Shown here piece after piece: positions 1 to 9,067 of a DNA stretch of 23,391 nucleotides. A program made the translations under genes and the position numbers. The notes beneath the pieces are model-generated. The model worked only from the letters and a program-made list of their open reading frames with translations, was not told where the DNA came from and made no database searches. Position 1 is the stretch's first letter, and each line of letters opens with the position of its first letter. Source of the DNA: RGIG4576 sp964536025 (GTDB taxonomy: Bacteria > Bacteroidota > Bacteroidia > Bacteroidales > Muribaculaceae); the NCBI GenBank assembly GCA_964536025.1, contig CAZHXA010000031.1:1-23391 (forward strand). Direction: 5' to 3'.

Positions 1-1
1 A

Positions 2-346
2 TTAGTTAACCTTTCAGTAAAGGAAGTAAACGAACTTGCTCAAATTTTGAAAGAAGAATACGGTATTGAACCAGCTGCTGCAGCTGTTGCTGTTGCTGCT
101 CCTGCTGCTGCAGGTGCTGCTGCTGAGGAAGAAAAGAGCTCATTCGATGTAGTTCTTAAATCAGCAGGTGCTAGCAAGCTAGCTATCGTAAAATTGGTTA
201 AGGAACTTACAGGTCTTGGCTTGAAAGAAGCTAAAGAACTTGTAGACGGTACTCCAAGTGTTGTTAAGGAAGGTCTTGCTAAGGCTGACGCTGAAGGTCT
301 TAAGAAACAACTAGAAGAAGCTGGCGCAGAAGTTGAACTTAAATAA
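2..346 (+). CDS. rplL: 50S ribosomal protein L7/L12 (5' truncated by window edge)
   Basis: The reading frame is open from base 2 with no start codon in view, so the first few residues lie outside the window. The visible protein begins LVNLSVKEVNELAQILKEEY, the typical N-terminal dimerisation helix of L7/L12. An Ala-rich flexible hinge follows (around AAAAVAVAAPAAAGAAAEEE), then the C-terminal domain with the conserved GLGLKEAKELVDGTP segment that contacts elongation factors. L7/L12 forms the ribosomal stalk that recruits translation GTPases. The TTG at 47 could be read as a start, but family length and the homologous upstream residues make it internal. The gene lies immediately before rpoB, the classic rplJL-rpoBC order. 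Identification is secure; only the 5' end is missing. Confidence 0.97.
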   Translation, partial: LVNLSVKEVNELAQILKEEYGIEPAAAAVAVAAPAAAGAAAEEEKSSFDVVLKSAGASKLAIVKLVKELTGLGLKEAKELVDGTPSVVKEGLAKADAEGLKKQLEEAGAEVELK

Positions 347-369
347 TATTGCCTGAGTTTCAGGTAATT

Positions 370-409
370 AGGTTAAGAACCCCTATGAAAGTCGGTTCTT
401 AACCTTTTT
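370..409 (+). terminator. Hairpin between rplL and rpoB (attenuator-like terminator)
   Basis: A perfect 12-bp stem pairs AGGTTAAGAACC (370-381) with GGTTCTTAACCT (394-405) around a 12-nt loop, and a run of T follows. The form is that of an intrinsic terminator. In the rplL-rpoB gap it would lower RNA polymerase subunit transcripts relative to ribosomal protein transcripts, as the rplL-rpoB attenuator does in other bacteria. No clear TAnnTTTG promoter box was seen between it and rpoB, so partial read-through is inferred. Confidence 0.8.
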
Positions 410-450
410 GTGTTATTATTTTAATTTGAGTTCACCTAATATATTTTTCA

Positions 451-3400
451 ATGTCAGTTACAATTAAACAACCTCGCGTAAATTTTGCGTCTGTCAAGAA
501 TCCTTTAGCATTTCCGGATTTCCTTGACGTGCAATTGAAGTCATTTAGAGACTTCTTGCAATTAGATACTCCAACTGAAAAAAGGAAAAACGAGGGACTT
601 TATAAAGTTTTTGCCGAAAATTTCCCGATTGCGGATACTCGTAACAACTTTGTATTGGAATTCCTTGATTATTATATAGATCCTCCAAGATATACTATCG
701 AGGAGTGTTTTGAACGTGCTTTGACATACAGTGTGCCTTTAAAGGCTAAATTGAAACTGTATTGTACCGACCCCGATCACGAAGATTTTGCTACTGTAGT
801 TCAGGATGTTTATCTTGGACCAATTCCGTATATGACCGATAAAGGTACTTTTATCATTAACGGTGCAGAACGTGTAGTAGTATCTCAGTTGCATCGTTCT
901 CCTGGTGTATTCTTCGGTCAAAGTACTCATGCCAACGGTACCAAATTATATTCGGCTCGTATTATTCCTTTCCGTGGTTCATGGATTGAATTTGCAACCG
1001 ATATTAATAATGTGATGTATGCTTACATCGACCGTAAAAAGAAATTGCCTGTAACTACATTGTTACGTGCGATAGGTCTTGAAACCGATAAGGATATTAT
1101 CGAGATTTTCGGGCTTGCGGAAGAACTCAAAGTAAATAAAACCAATTTAAAGAAAGCGGTAGGTCGTCGACTTGCTGCACGTGTGTTGAAAACTTGGATT
1201 GAAGACTTTGCTGATGAAGATACCGGTGAAGTTGTGTCAATAGAGCGTAATGCTGTAATTCTTGATCGTGAAACTGTCATCGAGGAAGAAAATATTCAAG
1301 AAATATTGGATTCAGGTGTGCAAACCATTTTGGTGCATAAAGAAGATGCTAATGTAAACGATTATTCTATCATTTTCAACACTCTTCAAAAAGATACGAC
1401 TAACTCTGAACGTGAAGCTATTCAATATATTTATCGTCAGTTGAGAAATGCTGAAGCTCCTGATGATGCAAGTGCACGTGAAGTTATTCAAAGCTTGTTC
1501 TTCTCTGAAAAGAGATATGATTTGGGTGAAGTTGGTCGTTTCCGTATCAATAAAAAACTTGGTTTAACCACATCTATGGATGTGAAGGTGCTTACTAAGG
1601 AAGATATTATTGAAATTATCAAGTATTTGATTGGTCTTGTAAATTCTAAGACTGATGTTGATGATATCGACCACTTGAGCAATCGTCGCGTTCGTACTGT
1701 AGGTGAACAATTATATAACCAGTTCGGTGTGGGACTTGCACGTATGGCTCGTACAATACGTGAGCGTATGAACGTGCGTGATAACGAAGTGTTCACTCCG
1801 ATTGACTTGATTAATGCCAAGACTATATCTTCGGTTATTAATACATTCTTCGGAACAAATGCATTGTCTCAATTCATGGACCAAACCAACCCATTGGCTG
1901 AAATTACACACAAGCGTCGTATGTCAGCCTTAGGTCCCGGTGGTCTTTCTCGTGAGCGTGCAGGTTTCGAGGTGCGTGACGTACACTACACTCACTATGG
2001 ACGTCTTTGTCCTATTGAAACTCCGGAAGGTCCTAATATCGGTCTTATTTCGTCACTTTGTGTGTATGCTAAGATTAATGAATTAGGATTTATTGAAACT
2101 CCTTACCGTACAGTTGCCGATGGTAAAGTAAACTTGAACAATGATGAAGTAGTTTACTTAACTGCCGAAGCTGAAGAAGGGCAAGTTATAGCTCAAGGTA
2201 ATGCTCCTCTTAATGACGATGGAACATTCATCCGCAATAAGGTAAAAGCTCGTTATGATGCCGATTTCCCTGTCGTAACTCCTGGTGAAGTTCAGCTAAT
2301 GGACGTTTCTCCTATGCAGATTTCTTCTATTGCTGCTGCTATGATTCCGTTCTTGGAACACGATGACGCTAACCGTGCGTTGATGGGTTCTAACATGATG
2401 CGTCAAGCAGTGCCGTTGTTGCGTAGTGAAGCTCCTATCGTGGGTACTGGTATTGAAGCTCAATTGGCTTATGATTCTCGTACTCAAATTCAGGCTGAAG
2501 GTGCAGGTGTTATTGAGTATGTAGATGCAAGCGTAATCCGTGTGCGTTACGACAGAACAGAAGATGAAGAATTTGTAAGTTTTGAATCTCCTGTAAAAGA
2601 GTATAAATTGCCTAAATTCCGCAAGACCAACCAAAGTACAACCATCGACTTGCGTCCTATATGCGATAAGGGTCAACGTGTTGAAAAGGGAGACATACTT
2701 ACTGAAGGTTATTCTACTGAAAACGGTGAATTGGCGATCGGTCGCAACTTGAAAGTAGCTTACATTCCTTGGAAAGGATATAATTATGAAGATGCTATCG
2801 TGCTTAACGAACGTGTAGTTCGCGAAGATATACTTACTTCGGTTCACGTTGATGAATATACTCTTGAAGTGCGTGAAACAAAACGCGGTATGGAAGAATT
2901 GACTTCTGATATTCCTAACGTAAGTGAAGACGCAACCAAAGACTTGGACGAAAGAGGTATTATCCGTGTAGGTGCTCATGTTGTACCCGGTGATATTCTT
3001 ATCGGTAAGATTACTCCTAAGGGAGAAAGCGATCCTACTCCTGAAGAAAAATTGTTGCGTGCTATTTTCGGTGATAAGGCAGGCGATGTGAAAGATGCAT
3101 CATTGAAGGCTTCTCCTTCTTTGAAGGGTGTAATCATAGACACACACTTATTTGCACGTGCTATCAAGAAAAAGAAAGGTAAAGCTGCAAACGCACAACT
3201 TCCTTTGCTTGATGAAGAATATGATGAAAAGAAAGCAGAATTGAAGAAGGTTCTTATAGGAAAACTTCTTGTGTTGACTAAAGAAAAACCTTCCCAAGGA
3301 GTTAAAGACTTTATGGGAACTGAAATTGTTCCTAAGGGAGCCAACTTCTCAGAATCGCTTTTGAAGGAAATTGACTATGAAGTAGTTAATTTGAGCAAAT

Positions 3401-4260
3401 GGACTGCCGATGCTCATGCTAATGACATGATTGCAGCTACTATTGGTAATTATTTGCGTAAATATAAAGAAATTGATGCTGAATTGCGTCGTAAGAAATT
3501 TGATATTTCAATAGGTGATGAACTTCCTTCTGGTATCATGCAAATGGCTAAGGTTTACGTTGCTAAAAAACGTAAAATCGGTGTCGGTGATAAGATGGCA
3601 GGACGTCACGGTAACAAGGGTATCGTTTCTCGCGTAGTTCGTCAAGAAGATATGCCGTTCTTGGAAGACGGAACACCGGTTGACTTGGTATTGAATCCGC
3701 TTGGTGTGCCTTCTCGTATGAACTTGGGACAGATTTTTGAAGCAGTTCTTGGTTGGGCTGGTCGTGAACTTGGGGTTAAATTTGCTACTCCTATTTTCGA
3801 CGGTTGTAGCCTTGACGACTTGAATGAATGGACCGATAAAGCAGGTCTTCCTCGATATGGTAAGACTTATTTGTATGATGGTGGTACTGGTGAACGTTTC
3901 CACCAACCTGCAACAGTAGGTGTGACATACTTCTTGAAATTGGGTCACATGGTAGAGGATAAGATGCACGCACGTAGCATTGGTCCATACTCATTGATTA
4001 CACAACAACCGTTAGGTGGTAAGGCTCAATTCGGTGGTCAACGTTTTGGAGAAATGGAAGTTTGGGCACTTGAAGCATTCGGTGCATCACACATACTTCA
4101 AGAAATCTTGACCGTTAAGAGTGATGATGTTGTAGGTCGTAGCAAGGCTTATGAAGCAATCGTCAAGGGAGATCCGATGCCAAATCCGGGTATCCCTGAG
4201 TCTTTGAACGTGTTGTTACACGAGCTTCGTGGTTTGGGACTAAGCATCAAGTTAGAATAA
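451..4260 (+). CDS. rpoB: DNA-directed RNA polymerase subunit beta
   Basis: This is the 1269-residue beta subunit, which with beta' forms the catalytic core of RNA polymerase. The rifampicin-binding segment is complete. Residues equivalent to E. coli Q513, D516, H526, R529 and S531 are Q474, D477, H487, R490 and S492, all in the drug-sensitive state. The adjacent block RDVHYTHYGRLCPIETPEGP is canonical. The C-terminal part has the conserved GDKMAGRHGNKG motif and the FGGQRFGEMEVWALEAFGA block that contacts beta'. The ATG at 451 gives the standard MSVTIKQPRVNFAS start and has no Shine-Dalgarno site, as usual in Bacteroidetes. rpoC follows 23 nt downstream, so the two are co-transcribed. Confidence 0.99.
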   Translation: MSVTIKQPRVNFASVKNPLAFPDFLDVQLKSFRDFLQLDTPTEKRKNEGLYKVFAENFPIADTRNNFVLEFLDYYIDPPRYTIEECFERALTYSVPLKAKLKLYCTDPDHEDFATVVQDVYLGPIPYMTDKGTFIINGAERVVVSQLHRSPGVFFGQSTHANGTKLYSARIIPFRGSWIEFATDINNVMYAYIDRKKKLPVTTLLRAIGLETDKDIIEIFGLAEELKVNKTNLKKAVGRRLAARVLKTWIEDFADEDTGEVVSIERNAVILDRETVIEEENIQEILDSGVQTILVHKEDANVNDYSIIFNTLQKDTTNSEREAIQYIYRQLRNAEAPDDASAREVIQSLFFSEKRYDLGEVGRFRINKKLGLTTSMDVKVLTKEDIIEIIKYLIGLVNSKTDVDDIDHLSNRRVRTVGEQLYNQFGVGLARMARTIRERMNVRDNEVFTPIDLINAKTISSVINTFFGTNALSQFMDQTNPLAEITHKRRMSALGPGGLSRERAGFEVRDVHYTHYGRLCPIETPEGPNIGLISSLCVYAKINELGFIETPYRTVADGKVNLNNDEVVYLTAEAEEGQVIAQGNAPLNDDGTFIRNKVKARYDADFPVVTPGEVQLMDVSPMQISSIAAAMIPFLEHDDANRALMGSNMMRQAVPLLRSEAPIVGTGIEAQLAYDSRTQIQAEGAGVIEYVDASVIRVRYDRTEDEEFVSFESPVKEYKLPKFRKTNQSTTIDLRPICDKGQRVEKGDILTEGYSTENGELAIGRNLKVAYIPWKGYNYEDAIVLNERVVREDILTSVHVDEYTLEVRETKRGMEELTSDIPNVSEDATKDLDERGIIRVGAHVVPGDILIGKITPKGESDPTPEEKLLRAIFGDKAGDVKDASLKASPSLKGVIIDTHLFARAIKKKKGKAANAQLPLLDEEYDEKKAELKKVLIGKLLVLTKEKPSQGVKDFMGTEIVPKGANFSESLLKEIDYEVVNLSKWTADAHANDMIAATIGNYLRKYKEIDAELRRKKFDISIGDELPSGIMQMAKVYVAKKRKIGVGDKMAGRHGNKGIVSRVVRQEDMPFLEDGTPVDLVLNPLGVPSRMNLGQIFEAVLGWAGRELGVKFATPIFDGCSLDDLNEWTDKAGLPRYGKTYLYDGGTGERFHQPATVGVTYFLKLGHMVEDKMHARSIGPYSLITQQPLGGKAQFGGQRFGEMEVWALEAFGASHILQEILTVKSDDVVGRSKAYEAIVKGDPMPNPGIPESLNVLLHELRGLGLSIKLE

Positions 4261-4283
4261 TAAAGTAAAGAAGATAATAACAT

Positions 4284-7200
4284 ATGGCTTTTAGAAAAGA
4301 TAACAAGATAAGAAGTAACTTCTCAAAGATTTCTATCGGTCTTGCGTCTCCTGATGAAATTTTGGAGCAATCAAGCGGTGAGGTTTTGAAACCCGAAACC
4401 ATCAACTACCGTACATATAAGCCTGAACGTGATGGTTTGTTCTGCGAACGCATATTCGGTCCGGTAAAGGATTACGAATGTCATTGCGGAAAATATAAGA
4501 GAATCCGTTACAAAGGTATTGTGTGTGATCGTTGTGGAGTTGAAGTTACCGAAAAGAAAGTACGCCGTGAACGCATGGGACACATCCAACTTGTAGTGCC
4601 TGTTGCACACATTTGGTATTTCCGTTCGTTACCTAATAAAATAGGTTATCTATTGGGACTTGCATCAAAGAAACTTGATGCAGTAATTTACTACGAGCGT
4701 TATATCGTTATCAATCCGGGAACTGTTGAAGAAGTACAGCCGCTTGACCTTTTGTCTGAAGACGAATATTTGGATATCATTGACAAATTGCCAAAGGAAA
4801 ATCAATTGCTTGAAGATGATGATCCAAATAAATTCGTTGCCAAGATGGGTGCCGAAGCTATTTATGAATTGCTTCTTAAACTGAACCTTGATGAATTGTC
4901 TTATGAATTGCGTCATAAAGCAAATACCGAAGGTTCTCAACAACGTAAAACCGAAGCTTTGAAGCGTTTGCAAGTAGTAGAAAGCTTCCGTGCTTCAAAG
5001 AATAGAAATAAACCTGAATGGATGGTATTGAATGCAATTCCGGTTATTCCACCAGAATTGCGTCCATTGGTACCACTTGATGGAGGTCGTTTTGCTACAA
5101 GTGACTTGAATGACTTGTATCGTCGCGTGATTATACGTAACAATCGTTTGAAACGACTTATTGAAATCAAGGCTCCTGAAGTTATCTTGAGAAATGAAAA
5201 ACGTATGCTTCAAGAAGCTGTTGATTCATTGTTGGATAACTCTCGTAAATCAAGTGCCGTCAAGACTGATGCCAATCGTCCTTTGAAGTCTCTTTCCGAC
5301 AGTTTGAAAGGTAAGCAAGGACGTTTCCGTCAAAACTTGCTTGGTAAACGTGTCGACTATTCAGCACGTTCGGTAATCGTAGTAGGTCCTGAATTGAAGA
5401 TGCACGAATGTGGTCTTCCTAAATATATGGCAGCTGAGCTTTACAAGCCTTTCGTAATCCGTAAATTGATTGAACGCGGAATCGTTAAGACTGTGAAGAG
5501 TGCCAAGAAGATTGTAGACCGTAAAGAACCGGTTGTTTGGGATATTCTTGAATATGTAATGAAAGGACACCCGGTATTGTTGAACCGTGCTCCTACTCTA
5601 CACCGTTTGGGTATTCAAGCATTCCAACCACGCATGATTGAAGGTAAAGCAATTCAGTTGCACCCACTTGCATGTACAGCGTTCAACGCCGACTTCGATG
5701 GTGACCAAATGGCGGTCCACTTGCCATTAGGTAATGAAGCTATCGCTGAGGCTCAATTATTGATGCTTGGTTCACACAACATTTTGAACCCTGCCAATGG
5801 TGCTCCTATTACCGTTCCTTCTCAAGACATGGTACTTGGTCTTTACTATATTACCAAGTTGCGTAAGGGCGATAAAGGAGAAGGCTTGAAGTTCTACGGT
5901 CCAGAAGAAGCCGAAATAGCTTATAATGAAGGTAAAGTAACACTTCATGCCGTAATTTCGGTTGTTGTAGATGACTTGGATGAAAATGGTAACCTTGTAA
6001 AAGTGTTGAAAGAAAACACTTCTGTAGGTCGTATTTTGTTTAACCAATATGTTCCTAAGGAAATCGGTTATGTAAACGAGATTATTTCAAAGAAATCTTT
6101 GAGAACAATCATCAGCAAGGTAATTAAGTCTTGCGGTGTACCTCGTTCGGCTAAATTCCTTGATGATATTAAGAACTTGGGTTATCAAATGGCGTTTAAG
6201 GGTGGCTTGTCTTTCAATCTTGGTGACGTGCTTATTCCTGCTGAGAAAGAAGCTCTTGTAAATGAAGGTTACGCACAAGTAGAAGAAGTCATGAATAACT
6301 ATAGTATGGGTTTCATTACCAATACTGAACGTTATAATCAGGTTATCGATATTTGGACACACGTAAACTCTAATTTGACCGACATATTGATGAAACAATT
6401 GTCTAGCGACAATCAAGGTTTTAACTCAGTATATATGATGCTTGATTCAGGTGCTCGTGGTTCTAAAGACCAGATTCGTCAGTTGTCAGGTATGCGTGGT
6501 TTGATGGCTAAACCGCAAAAAGCCGGTGCTGAAGGCGGTCAAATCATCGAAAACCCTATCTTGGCTAACTTTAAAGAGGGTTTGAGCGTGCTAGAGTACT
6601 TTATCTCAACTCACGGTGCTCGTAAGGGTCTTGCCGATACTGCGTTGAAAACAGCCGATGCTGGTTATTTGACTCGTCGTTTGGTTGACGTAGCACACGA
6701 TGTGATTATAACCGAAGAAGATTGTGGCACATTGCGTGGTCTTGTATGTACTGAAGTTAAAAATAATGAAGACGTTGTTGCATCTCTTAGTGAACGTATC
6801 GTAGGACGTGTTTCTGTTCACGATGTCGTAGATCCAAGTACTGGCGAAATAATTGTACGTAGTGGTGAAGAAATCAGTGATGCTGCAGCTGATCTTATCG
6901 AAAAGTCTCCTATCGAAAGTGTGGAAATACGTTCAGTGCTTACTTGTGAAGCTAAGAAAGGTGTTTGTGCTAAATGTTACGGTCGTAACCTTGCTACCAA
7001 CCGTATGGTACAAAAAGGTGAAGCTGTCGGCGTGATTGCGGCTCAATCAATCGGTGAACCGGGTACTCAGTTGACTCTTCGTACATTCCACGTCGGTGGT
7101 GTGGCTTCTAACATTGCTGCCGTTTCAAATATTACATCTCGTTACGATGGTATTCTTGAAATTGATGAATTGCGTAGTGTTCAAGCCGAAGATCACGAAG

Positions 7201-8552
7201 TTGTTGTAGGACGTATGGCTGAAATGCGTATTTTGGAACCGAATACCAAGATGGTACTTACTACTGCCAACATTGCTTATGGTTCTAAACTATATAAGAA
7301 GAACGGTGATGAAATTAAGAAGGGTGATTTGATCTGTGAATGGGACCCATTTAATGCCGTAATCGTTTCTGAAGTTGCCGGTAAGGTTAAATTCAATAAT
7401 GTAGTTGAAGGTATAACATTCCGTAACGAAGTTGACGAATCATCTGGTATCAGTGATAAGATAATCATTGAGTCTAAAGATAGAACTCGCGTTCCTGAAG
7501 CTCAATTGCTTGATGCTAATGGAGACTTGGTTAAGACTTATTCATTGCCGGTAGGTGCTCACTTGATGGTAGAAGAAGGTGAAGAATTGAAACCGGGTGA
7601 AGTATTTGTTAAGATTCCTCGTGCTGTGGGAGGTGCCGGCGATATCACCGGTGGTCTTCCTCGCGTTACCGAGTTGTTTGAAGCTCGTAACCCATCAAAT
7701 CCTGCAATCGTCAGCGAAATCGATGGTGAAGTTTCATTCGGTAAAATCAAGCGTGGTAATCGTGAAATTGCAGTTACTTCCAAACTTGGTGAAGTTAAGA
7801 AATACTTGGTTCCGTTGTCAAAACAGATACTTGTACAAGAAAACGACTATGTGCGTGCAGGTACTCCGTTGTCCGATGGTGCAATCACTCCAAGCGATAT
7901 CTTGAATATCAAGGGTCCGACTGCCGTTCAAGATTATATCGTGAACGAAGTTCAAGACGTATATCGTTTGCAAGGTGTGAAAATCAATGACAAGCACTTT
8001 GAAGTTATCGTGCGTCAAATGATGCGTAAGGTAAATGTGCTTGATCCGGGTGATACTCGCTTCTTGGAACAACAAGTTGTTGATAAGCGTGATTTCATGG
8101 ATGAAAATGACCGTATTTGGGGTAAGAAGGTAGTTGTAGATGCCGGTGATTCTACTAATGTTAAGCCGGGTCAAATTATCACTGCTCGCAAGTTGCGTGA
8201 TGAAAATTCAGCGTTGAAACGTCGTGACTTGAAAGTTATTGAAGTAAGAGATGCAGTTCCTGCAACTTCTGAACAAATTCTTCAAGGTATCACACGTGCT
8301 GCACTTCAAACTTCAAGCTTTATGTCGGCTGCATCATTCCAGGAAACTACTAAGGTGCTTAATGAAGCAGCTATTAATGGTAAGACTGACTATTTGGAAG
8401 GAATGAAGGAAAACGTAATTTGTGGTCACTTAATTCCTGCCGGTACAGGTTTGCGTGAATACAACTCTCTAATTGTTGCCAGCAAAGACGATGTAGATCG
8501 TGCTAATAGCAAAAGAGAATCTGACGTAATGAATGAAGAATTGGTAGGATAA
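4284..8552 (+). CDS. rpoC: DNA-directed RNA polymerase subunit beta'
   Basis: This 1422-residue protein is the catalytic beta' subunit. The N-terminal zinc ribbon has cysteines at residues 66, 68, 81 and 84. The active-site motif NADFDGDQM spans residues 468-476, and its three aspartates (470, 472, 474) bind the catalytic magnesium. The preceding block HPVLLNRAPTLHRLGIQAFQP is conserved. A second zinc site is formed by C814, C888, C895 and C898. The trigger-loop region (QSIGEPGTQLTLRTFHVGG) follows. The start ATG at 4284 (MAFRKDNKIRSNFSKISIGL) matches family starts. The gene ends 22 nt before the A-tract of a terminator, so it closes the operon. Confidence 0.99.
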   Translation: MAFRKDNKIRSNFSKISIGLASPDEILEQSSGEVLKPETINYRTYKPERDGLFCERIFGPVKDYECHCGKYKRIRYKGIVCDRCGVEVTEKKVRRERMGHIQLVVPVAHIWYFRSLPNKIGYLLGLASKKLDAVIYYERYIVINPGTVEEVQPLDLLSEDEYLDIIDKLPKENQLLEDDDPNKFVAKMGAEAIYELLLKLNLDELSYELRHKANTEGSQQRKTEALKRLQVVESFRASKNRNKPEWMVLNAIPVIPPELRPLVPLDGGRFATSDLNDLYRRVIIRNNRLKRLIEIKAPEVILRNEKRMLQEAVDSLLDNSRKSSAVKTDANRPLKSLSDSLKGKQGRFRQNLLGKRVDYSARSVIVVGPELKMHECGLPKYMAAELYKPFVIRKLIERGIVKTVKSAKKIVDRKEPVVWDILEYVMKGHPVLLNRAPTLHRLGIQAFQPRMIEGKAIQLHPLACTAFNADFDGDQMAVHLPLGNEAIAEAQLLMLGSHNILNPANGAPITVPSQDMVLGLYYITKLRKGDKGEGLKFYGPEEAEIAYNEGKVTLHAVISVVVDDLDENGNLVKVLKENTSVGRILFNQYVPKEIGYVNEIISKKSLRTIISKVIKSCGVPRSAKFLDDIKNLGYQMAFKGGLSFNLGDVLIPAEKEALVNEGYAQVEEVMNNYSMGFITNTERYNQVIDIWTHVNSNLTDILMKQLSSDNQGFNSVYMMLDSGARGSKDQIRQLSGMRGLMAKPQKAGAEGGQIIENPILANFKEGLSVLEYFISTHGARKGLADTALKTADAGYLTRRLVDVAHDVIITEEDCGTLRGLVCTEVKNNEDVVASLSERIVGRVSVHDVVDPSTGEIIVRSGEEISDAAADLIEKSPIESVEIRSVLTCEAKKGVCAKCYGRNLATNRMVQKGEAVGVIAAQSIGEPGTQLTLRTFHVGGVASNIAAVSNITSRYDGILEIDELRSVQAEDHEVVVGRMAEMRILEPNTKMVLTTANIAYGSKLYKKNGDEIKKGDLICEWDPFNAVIVSEVAGKVKFNNVVEGITFRNEVDESSGISDKIIIESKDRTRVPEAQLLDANGDLVKTYSLPVGAHLMVEEGEELKPGEVFVKIPRAVGGAGDITGGLPRVTELFEARNPSNPAIVSEIDGEVSFGKIKRGNREIAVTSKLGEVKKYLVPLSKQILVQENDYVRAGTPLSDGAITPSDILNIKGPTAVQDYIVNEVQDVYRLQGVKINDKHFEVIVRQMMRKVNVLDPGDTRFLEQQVVDKRDFMDENDRIWGKKVVVDAGDSTNVKPGQIITARKLRDENSALKRRDLKVIEVRDAVPATSEQILQGITRAALQTSSFMSAASFQETTKVLNEAAINGKTDYLEGMKENVICGHLIPAGTGLREYNSLIVASKDDVDRANSKRESDVMNEELVG

Positions 8553-8573
8553 AATGCCAATTAGATAAATAAT

Positions 8574-8610
8574 AAAAAAATCCCGACGGAATTTTCCGCC
8601 GGGATTTTTT
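8574..8610 (+). terminator. Intrinsic terminator after rpoC
   Basis: Stem arms are TCCCG-A-CGGA (8581-8590) and TCCG-C-CGGGA (8595-8604), with one A/C mismatch and an ATTT loop. Seven A precede the stem and six T follow it. The flanking A and T tracts make it potentially bidirectional. It closes the rplL-rpoB-rpoC operon and insulates the B12 locus downstream. Confidence 0.9.
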
Positions 8611-8691
8611 ATTACATTAAATGAGTGTTTTAAAATTTATATGGCTCAATAGATATTTATAGAAGTGATAGAATTATGTAATAACAAAAAA

Positions 8692-8747
8692 ATGCCGATG
8701 GCTTAAGAATCTGAAAGGTTAAATCAGAGAAGTTAATGCTTCGGCAT
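8692..8747 (-). repeat. Short dispersed palindromic repeat, copy 1
   Basis: This 56-nt segment is framed by a perfect 7-bp inverted repeat, ATGCCGA and TCGGCAT, with a smaller internal pair TCTGA/TCAGA, so it can fold into one imperfect hairpin. Its reverse complement shares a 27-nt core with bases 21128-21154 at 25 of 27 positions. The core runs from GCATTAACTT to TTTAACCTTTC. It encodes nothing visible and sits between the rpoC terminator and the B12 operon promoter. It looks like a small non-autonomous or REP-like element, but the family is not recognised. Confidence 0.6.
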
Positions 8748-8815
8748 AAAAGCTATTGTCACTAATGCAAATATATAATATTCTGAGTTGTCGCAATGAT
8801 TATGAAAAAAAATAT

Positions 8816-8823
8816 TATCTTTG
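8816..8823 (+). promoter_or_regulatory. Bacteroidetes -7 promoter element of the B12 operon
   Basis: TATCTTTG is an exact match to the TAnnTTTG consensus. Transcription would start near 8830, which coincides with the first base of the riboswitch P1 stem. The nearest TTG (8788-8790) lies 25 nt upstream, longer than the usual ~19-21, so the -33 element is not convincing. Confidence 0.65.
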
Positions 8824-8829
8824 CACTCA

Positions 8830-9017
8830 GATATGGTGTTGCTTAATGAATTATCATCATTATGCAATGAAAAGGGAATCGGGTGAAAATCCCGGACAGA
8901 ATCCGCTGCTGTAATCTCGTTATATAACGATTTTGTTTCAATCTTTGGTCACTTAACATATTATTGCTTAGGGAAGACCGGAAACAAATTAGAGAAAGTC
9001 AGAAGACCTGCCATATC
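8830..9017 (+). ncRNA. Cobalamin riboswitch 1 (upstream of btuB operon)
   Basis: The consensus cobalamin aptamer is visible. The core block lies around 8873-8913 and contains GGGTGAAAATCCC and then CCGCTGCTGTAA (the B12 box region). The closing block AGTCAGAAGACCTGCC precedes P1. P1 is formed by GATATGG (8830-8836) and CCATATC (9011-9017). A downstream hairpin pairs GTTTTA and GGTTCT (9026-9039) with AGAACC and TAAAAC (9048-9059) and ends 8 nt before the btuB ATG, so it can block ribosome access. By family behaviour, adenosylcobalamin or related corrinoids would repress the operon. The translational mode is inferred from the hairpin position and the lack of a T-run. Confidence 0.95.
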
Positions 9018-9025
9018 ATTTAAGT

Positions 9026-9059
9026 GTTTTAACGGTTCTCGGTAATTAGAACCTAAAAC
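9026..9059 (+). promoter_or_regulatory. Expression-platform hairpin of riboswitch 1
   Basis: GTTTTA (9026-9031) pairs with TAAAAC (9054-9059), and GGTTCT (9034-9039) pairs with AGAACC (9048-9053). There is a 2-nt bulge and an 8-nt loop. It lies between P1 and the btuB start codon at 9068, where the L13-type hairpin of cobalamin riboswitches normally sits. No T-run follows, which argues against transcription termination. Confidence 0.6.
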
Positions 9060-9067
9060 GACAGTAT

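Noticed and set aside
2296..2979. 227-codon minus-strand frame inside rpoB
   Set aside because: It is a shadow of a strongly biased, highly expressed gene; no family features, and the sense strand is unambiguous RpoB.
9034..9053. Kissing-loop pairing between the loop of the 9034-9053 hairpin and the aptamer L5 loop
   Set aside because: Expected for this riboswitch class, but I could not find a convincing complementary stretch by eye.
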